From: CAUPWF01 sp964369775 | GTDB taxonomy: Bacteria > Bacillota > Clostridia > Lachnospirales > Lachnospiraceae | Reading direction: 5' to 3' | Length of the DNA: 64,000 nucleotides | NCBI GenBank assembly: GCA_964369775.1 | Contig: CAYJHQ010000011.1 | Location: 9,842 to 73,841, forward strand | Made by a program: the position numbers and the translations under genes | Part shown: one piece after another, positions 18,288-27,161 of the stretch | How positions within the stretch are numbered: the stretch's first letter is position 1 | How the letters are laid out: each line of letters begins with the position of its first letter | The notes under the pieces: model-generated | Told to the model about the DNA's origin: nothing | Databases searched by the model: none | The model's input: only the letters and a program-made list of their open reading frames with translations

Positions 18288-20150
18288 TTAGACTTCTTTA
18301 TAATCTCCATCTACTACGTCTTCGTAACCTTCAGGTGTTGCACCTTGAGCTGCTCCCATATCTGGTCCTGCTTCTCCGCCTTGTGGATTTGCTTGCTCAT
18401 ACATTTTTGCAAATACTTTTTGAGCACTTTCCATCAATTTTTCTTGAGCTGCTTTAATTTCTGCAACTTGTGCCTCTGATAACTCTTCAGTAGTTGCCTT
18501 CTCAAGAATCTCTTTTACCGCTGCAAGATCTGCTTCTACTGTTGCTTTATCATTTGCATCTACTTTATCACCAACTTCAGTCAATGCTTTTTCTGTTTGG
18601 AATACCATTGCTTCTGCGTCATTTTTTGCGTCAATTGCTTCTTTACGCTTCTTATCTTGCGCTTCGAATTCAGCTGCCTCTTTTACTGCTTTGTCGATAT
18701 CTGTATCTGACATGTTTGATCCAGCTGTAATTGTGATGTGTTGTTCTTTTCCTGTTCCAAGATCTTTTGCTGAAACATTTACAATACCATTTGCATCAAT
18801 ATCAAATGTTACTTCGATTTGAGGGATTCCTCTTGCTGCTGGTGGGATTCCATCTAATCTGAATTGTCCAAGAGATTTGTTATCTTTTGCAAATTGTCTC
18901 TCACCTTGAACTACGTTAATATCTACTGCTGTTTGATTGTCAGCTGCTGTAGAGAATACCTGGCTCTTCTTTGTAGGAATTGTAGTATTTCTCTCAATTA
19001 ATCTAGTTGCAACTCCACCCATTGTCTCGATTGAAAGTGAAAGTGGTGTTACGTCAAGAAGAAGGATATCTCCTGCTCCAGCATCACCTGCAAGTTTTCC
19101 ACCTTGAACAGATGCTCCAAGTGCTACACACTCGTCTGGGTTCAATGTTTTAGATGCTTCTTTTCCTGTTAATGATTTTACTTTATCTTGTACAGCTGGG
19201 ATACGAGTCGACCCACCAACTAATAATACTTGCCCAAGCTCTGATGCTGTGATTCCTGCATCTGAAAGTGCTCTTCTTACTGGTTCTGCTGTTCTTTCTA
19301 CTAAATCACTTGTCAATTCATCAAATTTTGCTCTTGTGATGTTGATATCAAAGTGCTTTGGACCTTCTGCTGTTGCAGTGATAAATGGAAGGTTTACATT
19401 TGTTGTTGTAGCTGAAGAAAGTTCTTTCTTTGCCTTCTCTGCTGCTTCTTTTAATCTTTGAAGTGCCATCTTATCAGCTGATAAGTCTACACCTTCTGCT
19501 TTTTTAAATTCAGCCAATAAATAATCTGTGATTTTTTGATCAAAGTCATCTCCACCAAGTCTATTATCTCCTGCTGTAGATAATACTTCAATAACTCCTT
19601 CACCAATTTCGATTACTGATACATCAAAAGTACCACCACCTAAATCGTATACCATGATTTTTTGCTCTTTTTCATTGTCAAGACCATACGCAAGTGCTGC
19701 TGCTGTTGGCTCATTGATGATACGCTTTACATCAAGTCCTGCAATCTTACCTGCATCTTTTGTTGCTTGTCTTTGTGCATCATTGAAGTATGCTGGTACT
19801 GTAATAACAGCCTCTGTCACTGATTCGCCTAAGTATGCTTCTGCATCTGCTTTTAGCTTTTGAAGTGTCATCGCAGAGATTTCTTGAGGAGAATACTTCT
19901 TCTCATCAACTGTTACCTTGTAATCAGATCCCATCTCTCTTTTGATTGATGCAATTGTTTTTTCAGCATTTGTTACTGCTTGACGTTTTGCTGGCTCTCC
20001 AACTAGACGCTCTCCTGTCTTTGTAAATGCTACTACAGATGGGGTAGTTCTAGCTCCCTCTGTATTTGTGATCACTACTGGTTGACCACCTTCCATTACA
20101 GCTACACAGCTGTTTGTTGTTCCTAAATCGATTCCAATAATTTTACCCAT
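18288..20150 (-). CDS. dnaK: Chaperone protein DnaK (Hsp70)
   Basis: The 620-residue Hsp70 starts MGKIIGIDLGTTNSCVAV. It has the nucleotide-binding signatures VYDLGGGTFDVSVIE and VLLVGGSTRIPAVQ, the linker DVTPLSLS, the beta-sandwich substrate domain and a Gly-rich tail. The length and the absence of the extra Gram-negative segment fit Bacillota. It folds and refolds proteins with DnaJ and GrpE. It follows grpE by 31 bases. Confidence 0.98.
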   Translation of the reverse strand: MGKIIGIDLGTTNSCVAVMEGGQPVVITNTEGARTTPSVVAFTKTGERLVGEPAKRQAVTNAEKTIASIKREMGSDYKVTVDEKKYSPQEISAMTLQKLKADAEAYLGESVTEAVITVPAYFNDAQRQATKDAGKIAGLDVKRIINEPTAAALAYGLDNEKEQKIMVYDLGGGTFDVSVIEIGEGVIEVLSTAGDNRLGGDDFDQKITDYLLAEFKKAEGVDLSADKMALQRLKEAAEKAKKELSSATTTNVNLPFITATAEGPKHFDINITRAKFDELTSDLVERTAEPVRRALSDAGITASELGQVLLVGGSTRIPAVQDKVKSLTGKEASKTLNPDECVALGASVQGGKLAGDAGAGDILLLDVTPLSLSIETMGGVATRLIERNTTIPTKKSQVFSTAADNQTAVDINVVQGERQFAKDNKSLGQFRLDGIPPAARGIPQIEVTFDIDANGIVNVSAKDLGTGKEQHITITAGSNMSDTDIDKAVKEAAEFEAQDKKRKEAIDAKNDAEAMVFQTEKALTEVGDKVDANDKATVEADLAAVKEILEKATTEELSEAQVAEIKAAQEKLMESAQKVFAKMYEQANPQGGEAGPDMGAAQGATPEGYEDVVDGDYKEV

Positions 20151-20181
20151 TGTTTTTTCCTCCTAAATTTATGTTCATTTA

Positions 20182-20862
20182 CTAATTTGCTACTTTTACC
20201 ATGCTAAATCTAACAACTTGCTCACGGTAAGTATACCCTTTTTGGAATTCTTCCACTATCACATTTTCTCCTACTTCTTCATCTTCTATATGCATGACTG
20301 CATTGTGAAGTTCTGGATCAAATGTTGCACCTACTGCCTCAATCGGCTTTACGTCAATTCCCTCTAGTGTCGTCATTAATTGCTTATATACTTTATCCAT
20401 TCCATCAACAAAAGGATTTTCCTTATCTTCTTCTGGAACAGCTTGTAGGCCTCTTTCAAAATTATCGACTACTGGAAGTATTTTCTCTATAATATCCTTC
20501 GCACCAATTTCATACATCATCGATTTTTCTTTTTCGGTACGCTTACGGAAATTATCAAATTCTGCCATTTGTCTTGTGACTCTATCTGTCAATTCTTCGA
20601 TTTTTTCATCTTTTGGGTCTTTCTTTTTTTCCTTCTTCTTTTTCTTAAAAAGACCTTTGCTCTCTTCTGAAGCTTCTTCGCTCTCTTGAGTTACTTCTTC
20701 GCTCTCTTGATCTGCTTCTTCAACTTCTGCTGTTGCATCTTTCGTTTCTTCAGCGACTTCTTCAACTTCACTTTCAGTCTCTGCTTCTACGTCTTCTGCT
20801 TCTTGAACGGAAGCTTTTGCTTCTTCAATTGCTTCTTCTACAATATTCTTTTCGTTTCCCAC
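20182..20862 (-). CDS. grpE: Nucleotide exchange factor GrpE
   Basis: This 226-residue protein has the GrpE core at about residues 85-226 (RQMAEFDNFRKRTEKEK, ILPVVDNFERGL, FDPELHNAVMHIED, EEFQKGYTYREQVVRFSMVKV). It is preceded by an unusually long acidic, repetitive N-terminal tail rich in Glu, Ala and Val and a KKKKKEKKKD block. It releases ADP from DnaK. It sits 18 bases after hrcA in the standard hrcA-grpE-dnaK-dnaJ order. Confidence 0.96.
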   Translation of the reverse strand: MGNEKNIVEEAIEEAKASVQEAEDVEAETESEVEEVAEETKDATAEVEEADQESEEVTQESEEASEESKGLFKKKKKEKKKDPKDEKIEELTDRVTRQMAEFDNFRKRTEKEKSMMYEIGAKDIIEKILPVVDNFERGLQAVPEEDKENPFVDGMDKVYKQLMTTLEGIDVKPIEAVGATFDPELHNAVMHIEDEEVGENVIVEEFQKGYTYREQVVRFSMVKVAN

Positions 20863-20880
20863 TGTGGAAGTACCACCTTT

Positions 20881-21912
20881 CTATTTCTTATCTTTATGGA
20901 AGATGTAATCCAACTCATCTTTTAATGTTTTGAGAGTCTTCATAACATTCTCATAATCCATTCGCTTTGGACCTACAATACCTATCGTTCCATGCATCCC
21001 CTCTGATAATTCATAAGTTGCTGTAACTACACTGCAGTCCTTCATACTTTGTACTGGTGATTCGTCACCGATATATACTTTAATTCCTTTTTCTTGTGAG
21101 ATTAAAGTCTTTGATACAAATTCTGTTAACTGTTGCTTTTCTTCAAATGTATTGATAATCTCTCTCGCGCTTTGGTTTTCGCTAAGTTCTGGATACTTGA
21201 ATACATTTGTTGCACCACTTGTATAGATTTCTAATTCCTCATCTACCCGAATCGTATTAGCTACTACATCTAGAACTTCACCGATTACTTTACTGTGAAT
21301 TCCTGCTTGTTCTTTTAACTTTGCAATCATTCCTAAGTTGATTTCATCAATAGACATCCCTGTTAGATTAGTGTTAAGTAGCATATTTAACTTTAACAAA
21401 GTCTCATTGTCTAGTGGCTCGCTAATTGTAATAATCTGATTCTTAATTAAATTCCCATCCATTACGACAACAGCTATAATCTGTTCCTCATCTACTTGAG
21501 ACAGTTGAATAAACTTCAACTTATTTGTATCGCATGTAGGCGAAGAAATCATTGTTGCATAATTGGTGCTATTTGCTAACACCTTTGCCGCTTGCTTTAG
21601 CAATTGATCCATCTTATCTGCCTTTTCAAGCATCTGTTCTTTTATTTCTGCGACTTCTTGCTCTTTTTCTTCCATCAATTGATCCACATAGAAGCGATAT
21701 CCTTTATCTGATGGTATTCTTCCTGCAGATGTGTGAGGTTGAACAATATATCCCAGTTCTTCTAAGTCAGCCATCTCATTCCTTATGGTAGCTGAGCTCA
21801 AGTTAATGTCCTCACATTTTGAAATTGTTCTGGAACCTACTGGTTCCCCTGTATCGAGATAAGTCTTAATCACTATTTTGAGAATTCTCATTTTTCTTTC
21901 ATTTAATTCCAT
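20881..21912 (-). CDS. hrcA: Heat-inducible transcription repressor HrcA
   Basis: The 343-residue protein has an N-terminal winged helix (LNERKMRILKIVIKTYLDTGEPVGSRTISK, LSSATIRNEMADLEELGYIVQPHTSAGRIPSDKGYRFYVD), all diagnostic for HrcA. The C-terminal GAF-like domain ends GTIGIVGPKRMDYENVM. It binds CIRCE and represses the operon until GroEL is titrated by unfolded protein. Its own promoter carries a perfect CIRCE, so it autoregulates. Confidence 0.98.
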   Translation of the reverse strand: MELNERKMRILKIVIKTYLDTGEPVGSRTISKCEDINLSSATIRNEMADLEELGYIVQPHTSAGRIPSDKGYRFYVDQLMEEKEQEVAEIKEQMLEKADKMDQLLKQAAKVLANSTNYATMISSPTCDTNKLKFIQLSQVDEEQIIAVVVMDGNLIKNQIITISEPLDNETLLKLNMLLNTNLTGMSIDEINLGMIAKLKEQAGIHSKVIGEVLDVVANTIRVDEELEIYTSGATNVFKYPELSENQSAREIINTFEEKQQLTEFVSKTLISQEKGIKVYIGDESPVQSMKDCSVVTATYELSEGMHGTIGIVGPKRMDYENVMKTLKTLKDELDYIFHKDKK

Positions 21913-21935
21913 AGGATTCTCCTTTCATCTCGCTA

Positions 21936-21962
21936 TTAGCACTCAACTCTTTCGAGTGCTAA
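21936..21962 (-). promoter_or_regulatory. CIRCE operator
   Basis: TTAGCACTC, a 9-base spacer and GAGTGCTAA form the exact CIRCE consensus with perfect arms. It lies between the hrcA promoter and the hrcA start codon. Confidence 0.98.
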
Positions 21963-21976
21963 CATTTACATTTATT

Positions 21977-22005
21977 AATGTATCATTACCTTACAATATT
22001 GTCAA
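21977..22005 (-). promoter_or_regulatory. Sigma-A promoter of hrcA operon
   Basis: On the minus strand TTGACA (22000-22005) is followed after 17 bases by TACATT (21977-21982). CIRCE begins about 15 bases downstream, over the expected transcription start, which explains repression by HrcA. Confidence 0.8.
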
Positions 22006-22103
22006 CCATCTTTATATTTTATTTATAAATACGATTGCTTTTTTTAGAAATAAAGTCTACTATAGACATTGTTAGTGTAAATGAATTAGGAGGTTTTTAT
22101 TCA

Positions 22104-22646
22104 ATGAAGATATTACTTGAATTATATGTTAGCTTTTTTAAGGTCGGTTTATTAACTTTTGGTGGTGGATATGCTATGTTACCCATGTTAAAAAAAGAAG
22201 TGGTTGATAAGCATAACTGGATTTCAGAAGATGAAATGATGGATATCTATGCTATTGGTCAATGCACACCTGGTATTATCGCTGTTAATACAGCTACTTA
22301 TATCGGCTGTATCAAAAAAGGTGTTTTAGGTGGAATTGCTGCTACTTTAGGTGAAATCACTCCATCACTCATCATTATCTTGTCCATCGCTTCTATTATT
22401 CAAAATTTTATGGACTACTCCATTGTATTACATGCCTTCTCTGGAATCAGAATCGCAGTTTGTGCTCTTATTGCTCATACTGTGCTTTCTATGGCACAAA
22501 AATCTCTAAAAGATAAGAAGAGTTTTTTCCTTTGTTCTATTGCTATACTACTTCTCCTTTTTACCAATATTTCTATTATCGTTGTAATTATAGGATCTGG
22601 ATTTATAGGTGTACTATTAAATAGAAAAGGAGGAGCTTCTAAATGA
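22104..22646 (+). CDS. Chromate transporter family protein, first half-size subunit
   Basis: This 181-residue membrane protein is a short-chain CHR family member, with LELYVSFFKVGLLTFGGGYAMLPML and then AIGQCTPGIIAVNTATYIG. The start at 22104 has AGGAGG ten bases upstream. The longer in-frame start at 22035 lacks a ribosome-binding site. Half-size CHR proteins act as pairs, and the next gene overlaps by ATGA. CHR proteins exchange chromate and probably other anions, so the natural substrate here is open. Confidence 0.9.
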   Translation: MKILLELYVSFFKVGLLTFGGGYAMLPMLKKEVVDKHNWISEDEMMDIYAIGQCTPGIIAVNTATYIGCIKKGVLGGIAATLGEITPSLIIILSIASIIQNFMDYSIVLHAFSGIRIAVCALIAHTVLSMAQKSLKDKKSFFLCSIAILLLLFTNISIIVVIIGSGFIGVLLNRKGGASK

Positions 22647-23197
22647 TTTATGTTACTTTATTTTATGAATTTTTCCAAATTGGTCTTTTTGCAATTGGTG
22701 GTGGTATGGCTTCTATTCCTTTTTTGGTTGACTTAGCAGAAAGATATGACTGGTTTACTGTTGATGAATTGACCAATATGGTTGCGATTAGTCAGAGCAC
22801 TCCTGGACCTATCGGAATTAACATGGCGACTTATGCTGGCTATGAGGCTGCTGGAGTACTAGGATCTTTAACTGCAACCTTAGGATTAGTTTTACCTTCA
22901 TTTTTAGTTATCATGATAATTGCAAAGTTTATGCAAAATTTTAATAAGTCTCCACTTGTACAAGCTGCTTTTTCTGGCATTCGTCCTGTCGTAGTCGGAC
23001 TAATCTTTTGTGCAATCCTAGAGCTTTGTAAATTGTCACTCCTAAATAGTAGCTCTACAGGATATTCTATAAACCACATCAACATCGGCGTATGCCTTCT
23101 TCTGTTTTTGCTAATGCTTCCAAAAAAATCAAAAAAAATTCACCCCATCTGCTGGATTGCAACTGGGGCGATATTAGGAATTATATTTAAATTATAG
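22643..23197 (+). CDS. Chromate transporter family protein, second half-size subunit
   Basis: This 184-residue CHR protein has the matching signatures LFYEFFQIGLFAIGGGMASIPFLV, AISQSTPGPIGINMATYAGY and AAFSGIRPVVVGLI. It overlaps the preceding half by four bases, and the two probably form an antiparallel heterodimer. The stop codon lies at the foot of a terminator hairpin. Confidence 0.9.
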   Translation: MIYVTLFYEFFQIGLFAIGGGMASIPFLVDLAERYDWFTVDELTNMVAISQSTPGPIGINMATYAGYEAAGVLGSLTATLGLVLPSFLVIMIIAKFMQNFNKSPLVQAAFSGIRPVVVGLIFCAILELCKLSLLNSSSTGYSINHINIGVCLLLFLLMLPKKSKKIHPICWIATGAILGIIFKL

Positions 23198-23215
23198 GGA
23201 ATCTTCGGATTCTCT
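23196..23215. terminator. Short terminator between chromate transporter and yitT-type gene
   Basis: AGGGAATC and GATTCTCT pair around a TTCG tetraloop (one G-T pair). T-rich sequence follows on the plus strand. It covers the upstream stop codon and ends just before the convergent gene's stop. Confidence 0.7.
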
Positions 23216-23216
23216 A

Positions 23217-24104
23217 TTATTTTTGATTTTTTCGCAGTTCACGAACTTCTCTTCTGCTACGCCATCTACCTTGAATGCTATGAACACTACTAATTGTTAT
23301 AAAGGCATTTTCATCAACAGTTTTAATAAAGTTTAACAACTCTATCATCTCATTATTCTCTACCACAATCTGTATTTCATAACTATTCTTTTTTGTATAG
23401 CCTCCTACAATTGGGTATAAGGTTACTCCTCTTGTCAATACATTCATAATATAATCTGCAATCTCTTCATATTGTTCTGAAAGAATACAAACCCTCTTTT
23501 TTTGATTAAAAGAATCTGTAAAATGATTAACGACTAGACCGTTTAAATAAGTCCCTATCATTCCTAAAATAACCACATTTAAGTCGTACACAAAAATAGC
23601 ACTAAATGAAACTACCGCTCCAGACATCGACACTGCGGCTCCTATCGGCACTCCAAAAAACTTATTTATTATTTTCGCCACAACATCTAATCCACCTGAT
23701 GATGCATTAACTCTGAACAATAATGTCTGTGATAAAGCTAATAACAATATAAACGTAACCAAATCAAGCCATGGATCATTCATTATCGGTTTAGGATTTG
23801 GTACAACAAATTCAAATACAAAAAAGTAAAACGGCACAACTAAAGATGCATATACTGTTTTCAAACCAAAATCTTTTCCAATCAAAAAGTATCCTAGTAT
23901 TAACAAACCTATATTGAGAATCAATGTAACCGTGGCGATACTAACTGGAATCACTTGTGACACTAACATTGCAAGTCCTGTAACGCTACCTACTACAAGG
24001 TTTGCAGGTATCAAAAAAAAGTAAGCTGAAATTGCTGTAATCGTTAATGCAATTGTAATCAATACATATTCCTTTATCACTTTGCCGTATTTTGAACTAT
24101 TCAT
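23217..24104 (-). CDS. YitT family membrane protein (DUF2179 C-terminal domain)
   Basis: The protein has 295 residues from the ATG at 24104, or 296 from the TTG one codon earlier. About five or six membrane helices come first, with IPANLVVGSVTGLAML and FRVNASSGGLDVVAKIINKFFGVPIGAAVSM. A soluble DUF2179 domain follows at about residues 220-285 (GVTLYPIVGGYTKKNSYEIQIVV, DENAFITISSVHSIQG). This is the YitT/YqfU layout, of unknown transport role. Its ATG overlaps the hemW stop (TGATG), so it is translationally coupled to it. Confidence 0.88.
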   Translation of the reverse strand: MNSSKYGKVIKEYVLITIALTITAISAYFFLIPANLVVGSVTGLAMLVSQVIPVSIATVTLILNIGLLILGYFLIGKDFGLKTVYASLVVPFYFFVFEFVVPNPKPIMNDPWLDLVTFILLLALSQTLLFRVNASSGGLDVVAKIINKFFGVPIGAAVSMSGAVVSFSAIFVYDLNVVILGMIGTYLNGLVVNHFTDSFNQKKRVCILSEQYEEIADYIMNVLTRGVTLYPIVGGYTKKNSYEIQIVVENNEMIELLNFIKTVDENAFITISSVHSIQGRWRSRREVRELRKNQK

Positions 24105-25255
24105 CAATCTTTCACCTCTTTTATTAATAAATTTGCAAATATTTGATTGCTGATATCAATTCCTCTATCTGTCAGTTGTAAGATATCTCCCTTTTCACGC
24201 AACCAATCATCTCGTAACATTTCTTGAAGTTCTTTTCCATAGACTTCCTCTATAGAAATATCAAATCGCTGATTGAATTCTTTTTTAGAAATTCCATTCA
24301 TTTTTCTAAGTCCTAAAAATAAAAATTCTTCGATTTGTTCTTCTTTTGTTACTTCTTCCCTCTCTACTTGTACACTGTTACCTTTATTGCATTTTTCTAT
24401 ATACTTCTTTAGATTATCTTCGTTCTTAATCCGGATTTCTCCTAATAAAGATGCTGCTCCAAGCCCGAGACCTAGATATTCCTTTCTTTCCCAATACCCT
24501 AGATTATGCCTACATTCATATCCTTTTTTCGCATAATTAGATATCTCATAGCGTATATAACCAGCCTTACTCAGTATCTCTTTCGTAAGCTCATACATTG
24601 CTCGTTCTTCGTCTTCTGAAGGAAGCTGATCTTCTAATTTTTCTTTCTCTTCATAAAATCTTGTTCCTTCTTCTATAATTAAACTATAAGCAGAAATATG
24701 AGTTGGTTCTAATCGTATCACGTCTTTAAGGGTTTGCGTCCATGTAGCAATTGTTTGCTTTGGAATCGCTGATATTAAATCTATATTAATATTGTTTATT
24801 CCTACTTTTTTTACTAATTCATATGTGGAAAGAAATTCTTCCATTGTATGAATTCTTCCAAGCTTTTTTAGTTCTTCGTTATTAGTAGCTTGCAATCCAA
24901 TACTAACACGATTAATTCCAAGCGCATTATACTCTTTAAGCTTCTCTTTGGTCACACTACCTGGATTGACTTCAATTGAAAATTCAACGTCTTCTAATAT
25001 GAAAAAATTATTTTTCACAGATTCTAACAATCGTTTCATCTGGCTATCACTCAATATGGACGGTGTACCTCCACCTATAAAGATTGTGGATACTTCACAG
25101 GTCTTTCCAAAATCTTTATGAGATTCAATTTCTTTTATTAATGCATCTAAGTATAGCTCTCTTTCATCTTCAGAACTAGAAAACGATAAAAAATCACAAT
25201 AGGCGCATTTTTTCGCACAAAAGGGAATATGAATATACAACTGTATTTTTCTCAT
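24104..25255 (-). CDS. hemW: Radical SAM protein HemW (coproporphyrinogen-III oxidase-like)
   Basis: The 383-residue protein starts with YIHIPFCAKKCAYCDF, which carries the CxxxCxxC radical-SAM motif (about residues 13-20). It continues with FIGGGTPSIL, ISIEVNPGS-type and INRVSIGLQATNNEELKKLGRIH blocks, then the HemN C-terminal domain. HemW is a heme chaperone rather than the oxygen-independent HemN. Clostridial members keep the name by homology. It follows lepA, the usual order in Bacillota, and is coupled to the downstream yitT-type gene. Confidence 0.93.
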   Translation of the reverse strand: MRKIQLYIHIPFCAKKCAYCDFLSFSSSEDERELYLDALIKEIESHKDFGKTCEVSTIFIGGGTPSILSDSQMKRLLESVKNNFFILEDVEFSIEVNPGSVTKEKLKEYNALGINRVSIGLQATNNEELKKLGRIHTMEEFLSTYELVKKVGINNINIDLISAIPKQTIATWTQTLKDVIRLEPTHISAYSLIIEEGTRFYEEKEKLEDQLPSEDEERAMYELTKEILSKAGYIRYEISNYAKKGYECRHNLGYWERKEYLGLGLGAASLLGEIRIKNEDNLKKYIEKCNKGNSVQVEREEVTKEEQIEEFLFLGLRKMNGISKKEFNQRFDISIEEVYGKELQEMLRDDWLREKGDILQLTDRGIDISNQIFANLLIKEVKD

Positions 25256-25278
25256 CAGTTTTCTCCTTCCTTCTTATA

Positions 25279-25314
25279 GATAAGTAGAGTGTGGTTTCCC
25301 ACACTCTACTTATC
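25279..25314 (-). other. Perfect 16-base hairpin spanning the lepA stop codon
   Basis: GATAAGTAGAGTGTGG (25279-25294) and CCACACTCTACTTATC (25299-25314) pair perfectly around a TTTC loop. The hairpin includes the lepA stop at 25306-25308. On the minus strand it is followed by TATAAGAAGG with no U-tract, so it is not a standard terminator. It may adjust lepA mRNA stability or hemW expression. Confidence 0.65.
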
Positions 25315-27120
25315 ATCTAATTTCAATACGCTCATAAATGCTTTTTGTGGAATTTCTACATTTCCAACTTGGCGCATACGCTTCTTACCTTCTTTTTGCT
25401 TTTCTAACAGTTTTCTCTTTCTTGAGATATCTCCACCATAACATTTTGCTAATACGTCTTTTCTCATAGCTTTTACAGTCTCTCTTGCAATAACTTTACT
25501 TCCTACTGCTGCCTGTATCGGTATCTCAAACAATTGTCTTGGAATTTCATCTTTTAGTTTTTCGCACATCTTTCTTCCACGTTCATACGCTGTGTCAGCA
25601 TGTACAATAAATGATAGTGCGTCCACTTCTTCTCTATTGATTAAAATATCTAGTTTTACAAGTTTTGACTGTTGGTAGCCAAGCATTTCATAGTCAAATG
25701 ATGCATAACCTCTTGATCTTGATTTTAAGGCATCAAAGAAATCATAGATAATTTCATTAAGCGGTAAATGGTAATGAATTACAGCCCTTGTACCTTCAAT
25801 ATATTCCATCCCTTGATATTCGCCTCGTCTCTCTTGGCAAAGATCCATAATCGCTCCAATAAATTCAGAAGTCACCATAATTTCTGCTTTCACCATTGGC
25901 TCTTCCATAAATTGAATTTCTGTAGGGTCTGGTAAATTAGATGGATTGGTTAATTCTATAATCTCTCCGCTTGATTTATGCACCTTATAAATAACTCCAG
26001 GAGCTGTTGTAACTAAATCTAAGTTGTATTCTCTCTCTAGGCGCTCTTGGATAATCTCTAAATGCAAGAGTCCAAGGAATCCACATCTGAATCCAAATCC
26101 CAATGCAATAGATGTCTCTGGTTCAAATTGGAGCGCTGCATCATTTAATTGTAATTTTTCCAATGCTTCTCTTAAATCTTGATACTTAGCACCATCTGCT
26201 GGATAAAGTCCACAATACACCATCGGATTTACTCTTTTATAACCAGGTAGCGGGCTATCACAAGGATTTGTTGCATCTGTAATAGTATCCCCCACTCTCG
26301 TATCTTTTACATTTTTAATACTAGCTGTAATGTATCCTACCATTCCTGCACTAAGTTCTTCACTTGGAATAAACTGACCTGCTCCAAAATATCCAACCTC
26401 TACTACTTCACAAGTTGCTCCTGTTGCCATCATCTTTATTGTGGAACCTTTTTTCACAGTTCCTTCTTTAATTCTGCAAAATACAATAACACCTTTATAT
26501 GCATCATATAAAGAATCGAATATAAGTGCTTGAAGTGCCGCATCCTTATCTCCTGTTGGTGCTGGTACTTTTGCAACCACTTGCTCTAATACATCTTCGA
26601 TATTCAATCCTGTCTTAGCTGATATCTGCGGTGCATCTTCCGCTTCGATTCCAATAACATCCTCAATTTCTTCAATCACACGCTGTGGATCTGCACTTGG
26701 CAAATCTATTTTATTAATTACTGGCACTACATCTAACTCATGGTCTAATGCTAAGTATACATTAGCAAGTGTTTGCGCCTCTACTCCTTGCGCTGCATCT
26801 ACAACTAAAATCGCACCATCACATGCTGCTAAACTTCTCGATACTTCATAATTAAAATCTACGTGTCCTGGTGTATCAATTAAATTAAATATATATTCAT
26901 TTCCATCATTTGCTTTATATACAATTCGAACAGCTTGAGCTTTAATTGTAATTCCACGCTCCCTCTCTAGATCCATATTGTCTAGTACTTGAGATTGCAT
27001 CTCTCTGCTCGTTAATAATCCTGTCTTTTCTATTATTCTGTCAGCTAATGTGGATTTACCGTGATCAATATGCGCAATGATACAAAAATTCCTAATTTTA
27101 CTTTGATCAAATCCTGACAT
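25306..27120 (-). CDS. lepA: Elongation factor 4 (LepA)
   Basis: The 604-residue translational GTPase has the G1 sequence AHIDHGKSTLADRI, G3 DTPGHVDF and G4 NKIDLPSADP. EF-G-like domains follow, then the LepA-specific C-terminal domain (KCYGGDISRKRKLLEKQKEGKKRM). EF4 binds ribosomes and is thought to help stalled or mispositioned ribosomes. It follows holA by 41 bases and precedes hemW. Confidence 0.98.
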   Translation of the reverse strand: MSGFDQSKIRNFCIIAHIDHGKSTLADRIIEKTGLLTSREMQSQVLDNMDLERERGITIKAQAVRIVYKANDGNEYIFNLIDTPGHVDFNYEVSRSLAACDGAILVVDAAQGVEAQTLANVYLALDHELDVVPVINKIDLPSADPQRVIEEIEDVIGIEAEDAPQISAKTGLNIEDVLEQVVAKVPAPTGDKDAALQALIFDSLYDAYKGVIVFCRIKEGTVKKGSTIKMMATGATCEVVEVGYFGAGQFIPSEELSAGMVGYITASIKNVKDTRVGDTITDATNPCDSPLPGYKRVNPMVYCGLYPADGAKYQDLREALEKLQLNDAALQFEPETSIALGFGFRCGFLGLLHLEIIQERLEREYNLDLVTTAPGVIYKVHKSSGEIIELTNPSNLPDPTEIQFMEEPMVKAEIMVTSEFIGAIMDLCQERRGEYQGMEYIEGTRAVIHYHLPLNEIIYDFFDALKSRSRGYASFDYEMLGYQQSKLVKLDILINREEVDALSFIVHADTAYERGRKMCEKLKDEIPRQLFEIPIQAAVGSKVIARETVKAMRKDVLAKCYGGDISRKRKLLEKQKEGKKRMRQVGNVEIPQKAFMSVLKLDDK

Positions 27121-27161
27121 CTATGACTTCCTCCATTTTCTTCAGTCTGCATACCATTCTA

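Noticed and set aside
18230..18730. Leucine-rich plus-strand frames opposite dnaK
   Set aside because: Leucine-rich translations are produced by the antisense of an Ala/Glu-rich gene. They lack ribosome sites.
22006..22103. Possible riboswitch before the chromate transporter pair
   Set aside because: The 98 bases are AT-rich with no stem set I can match to a known riboswitch class.
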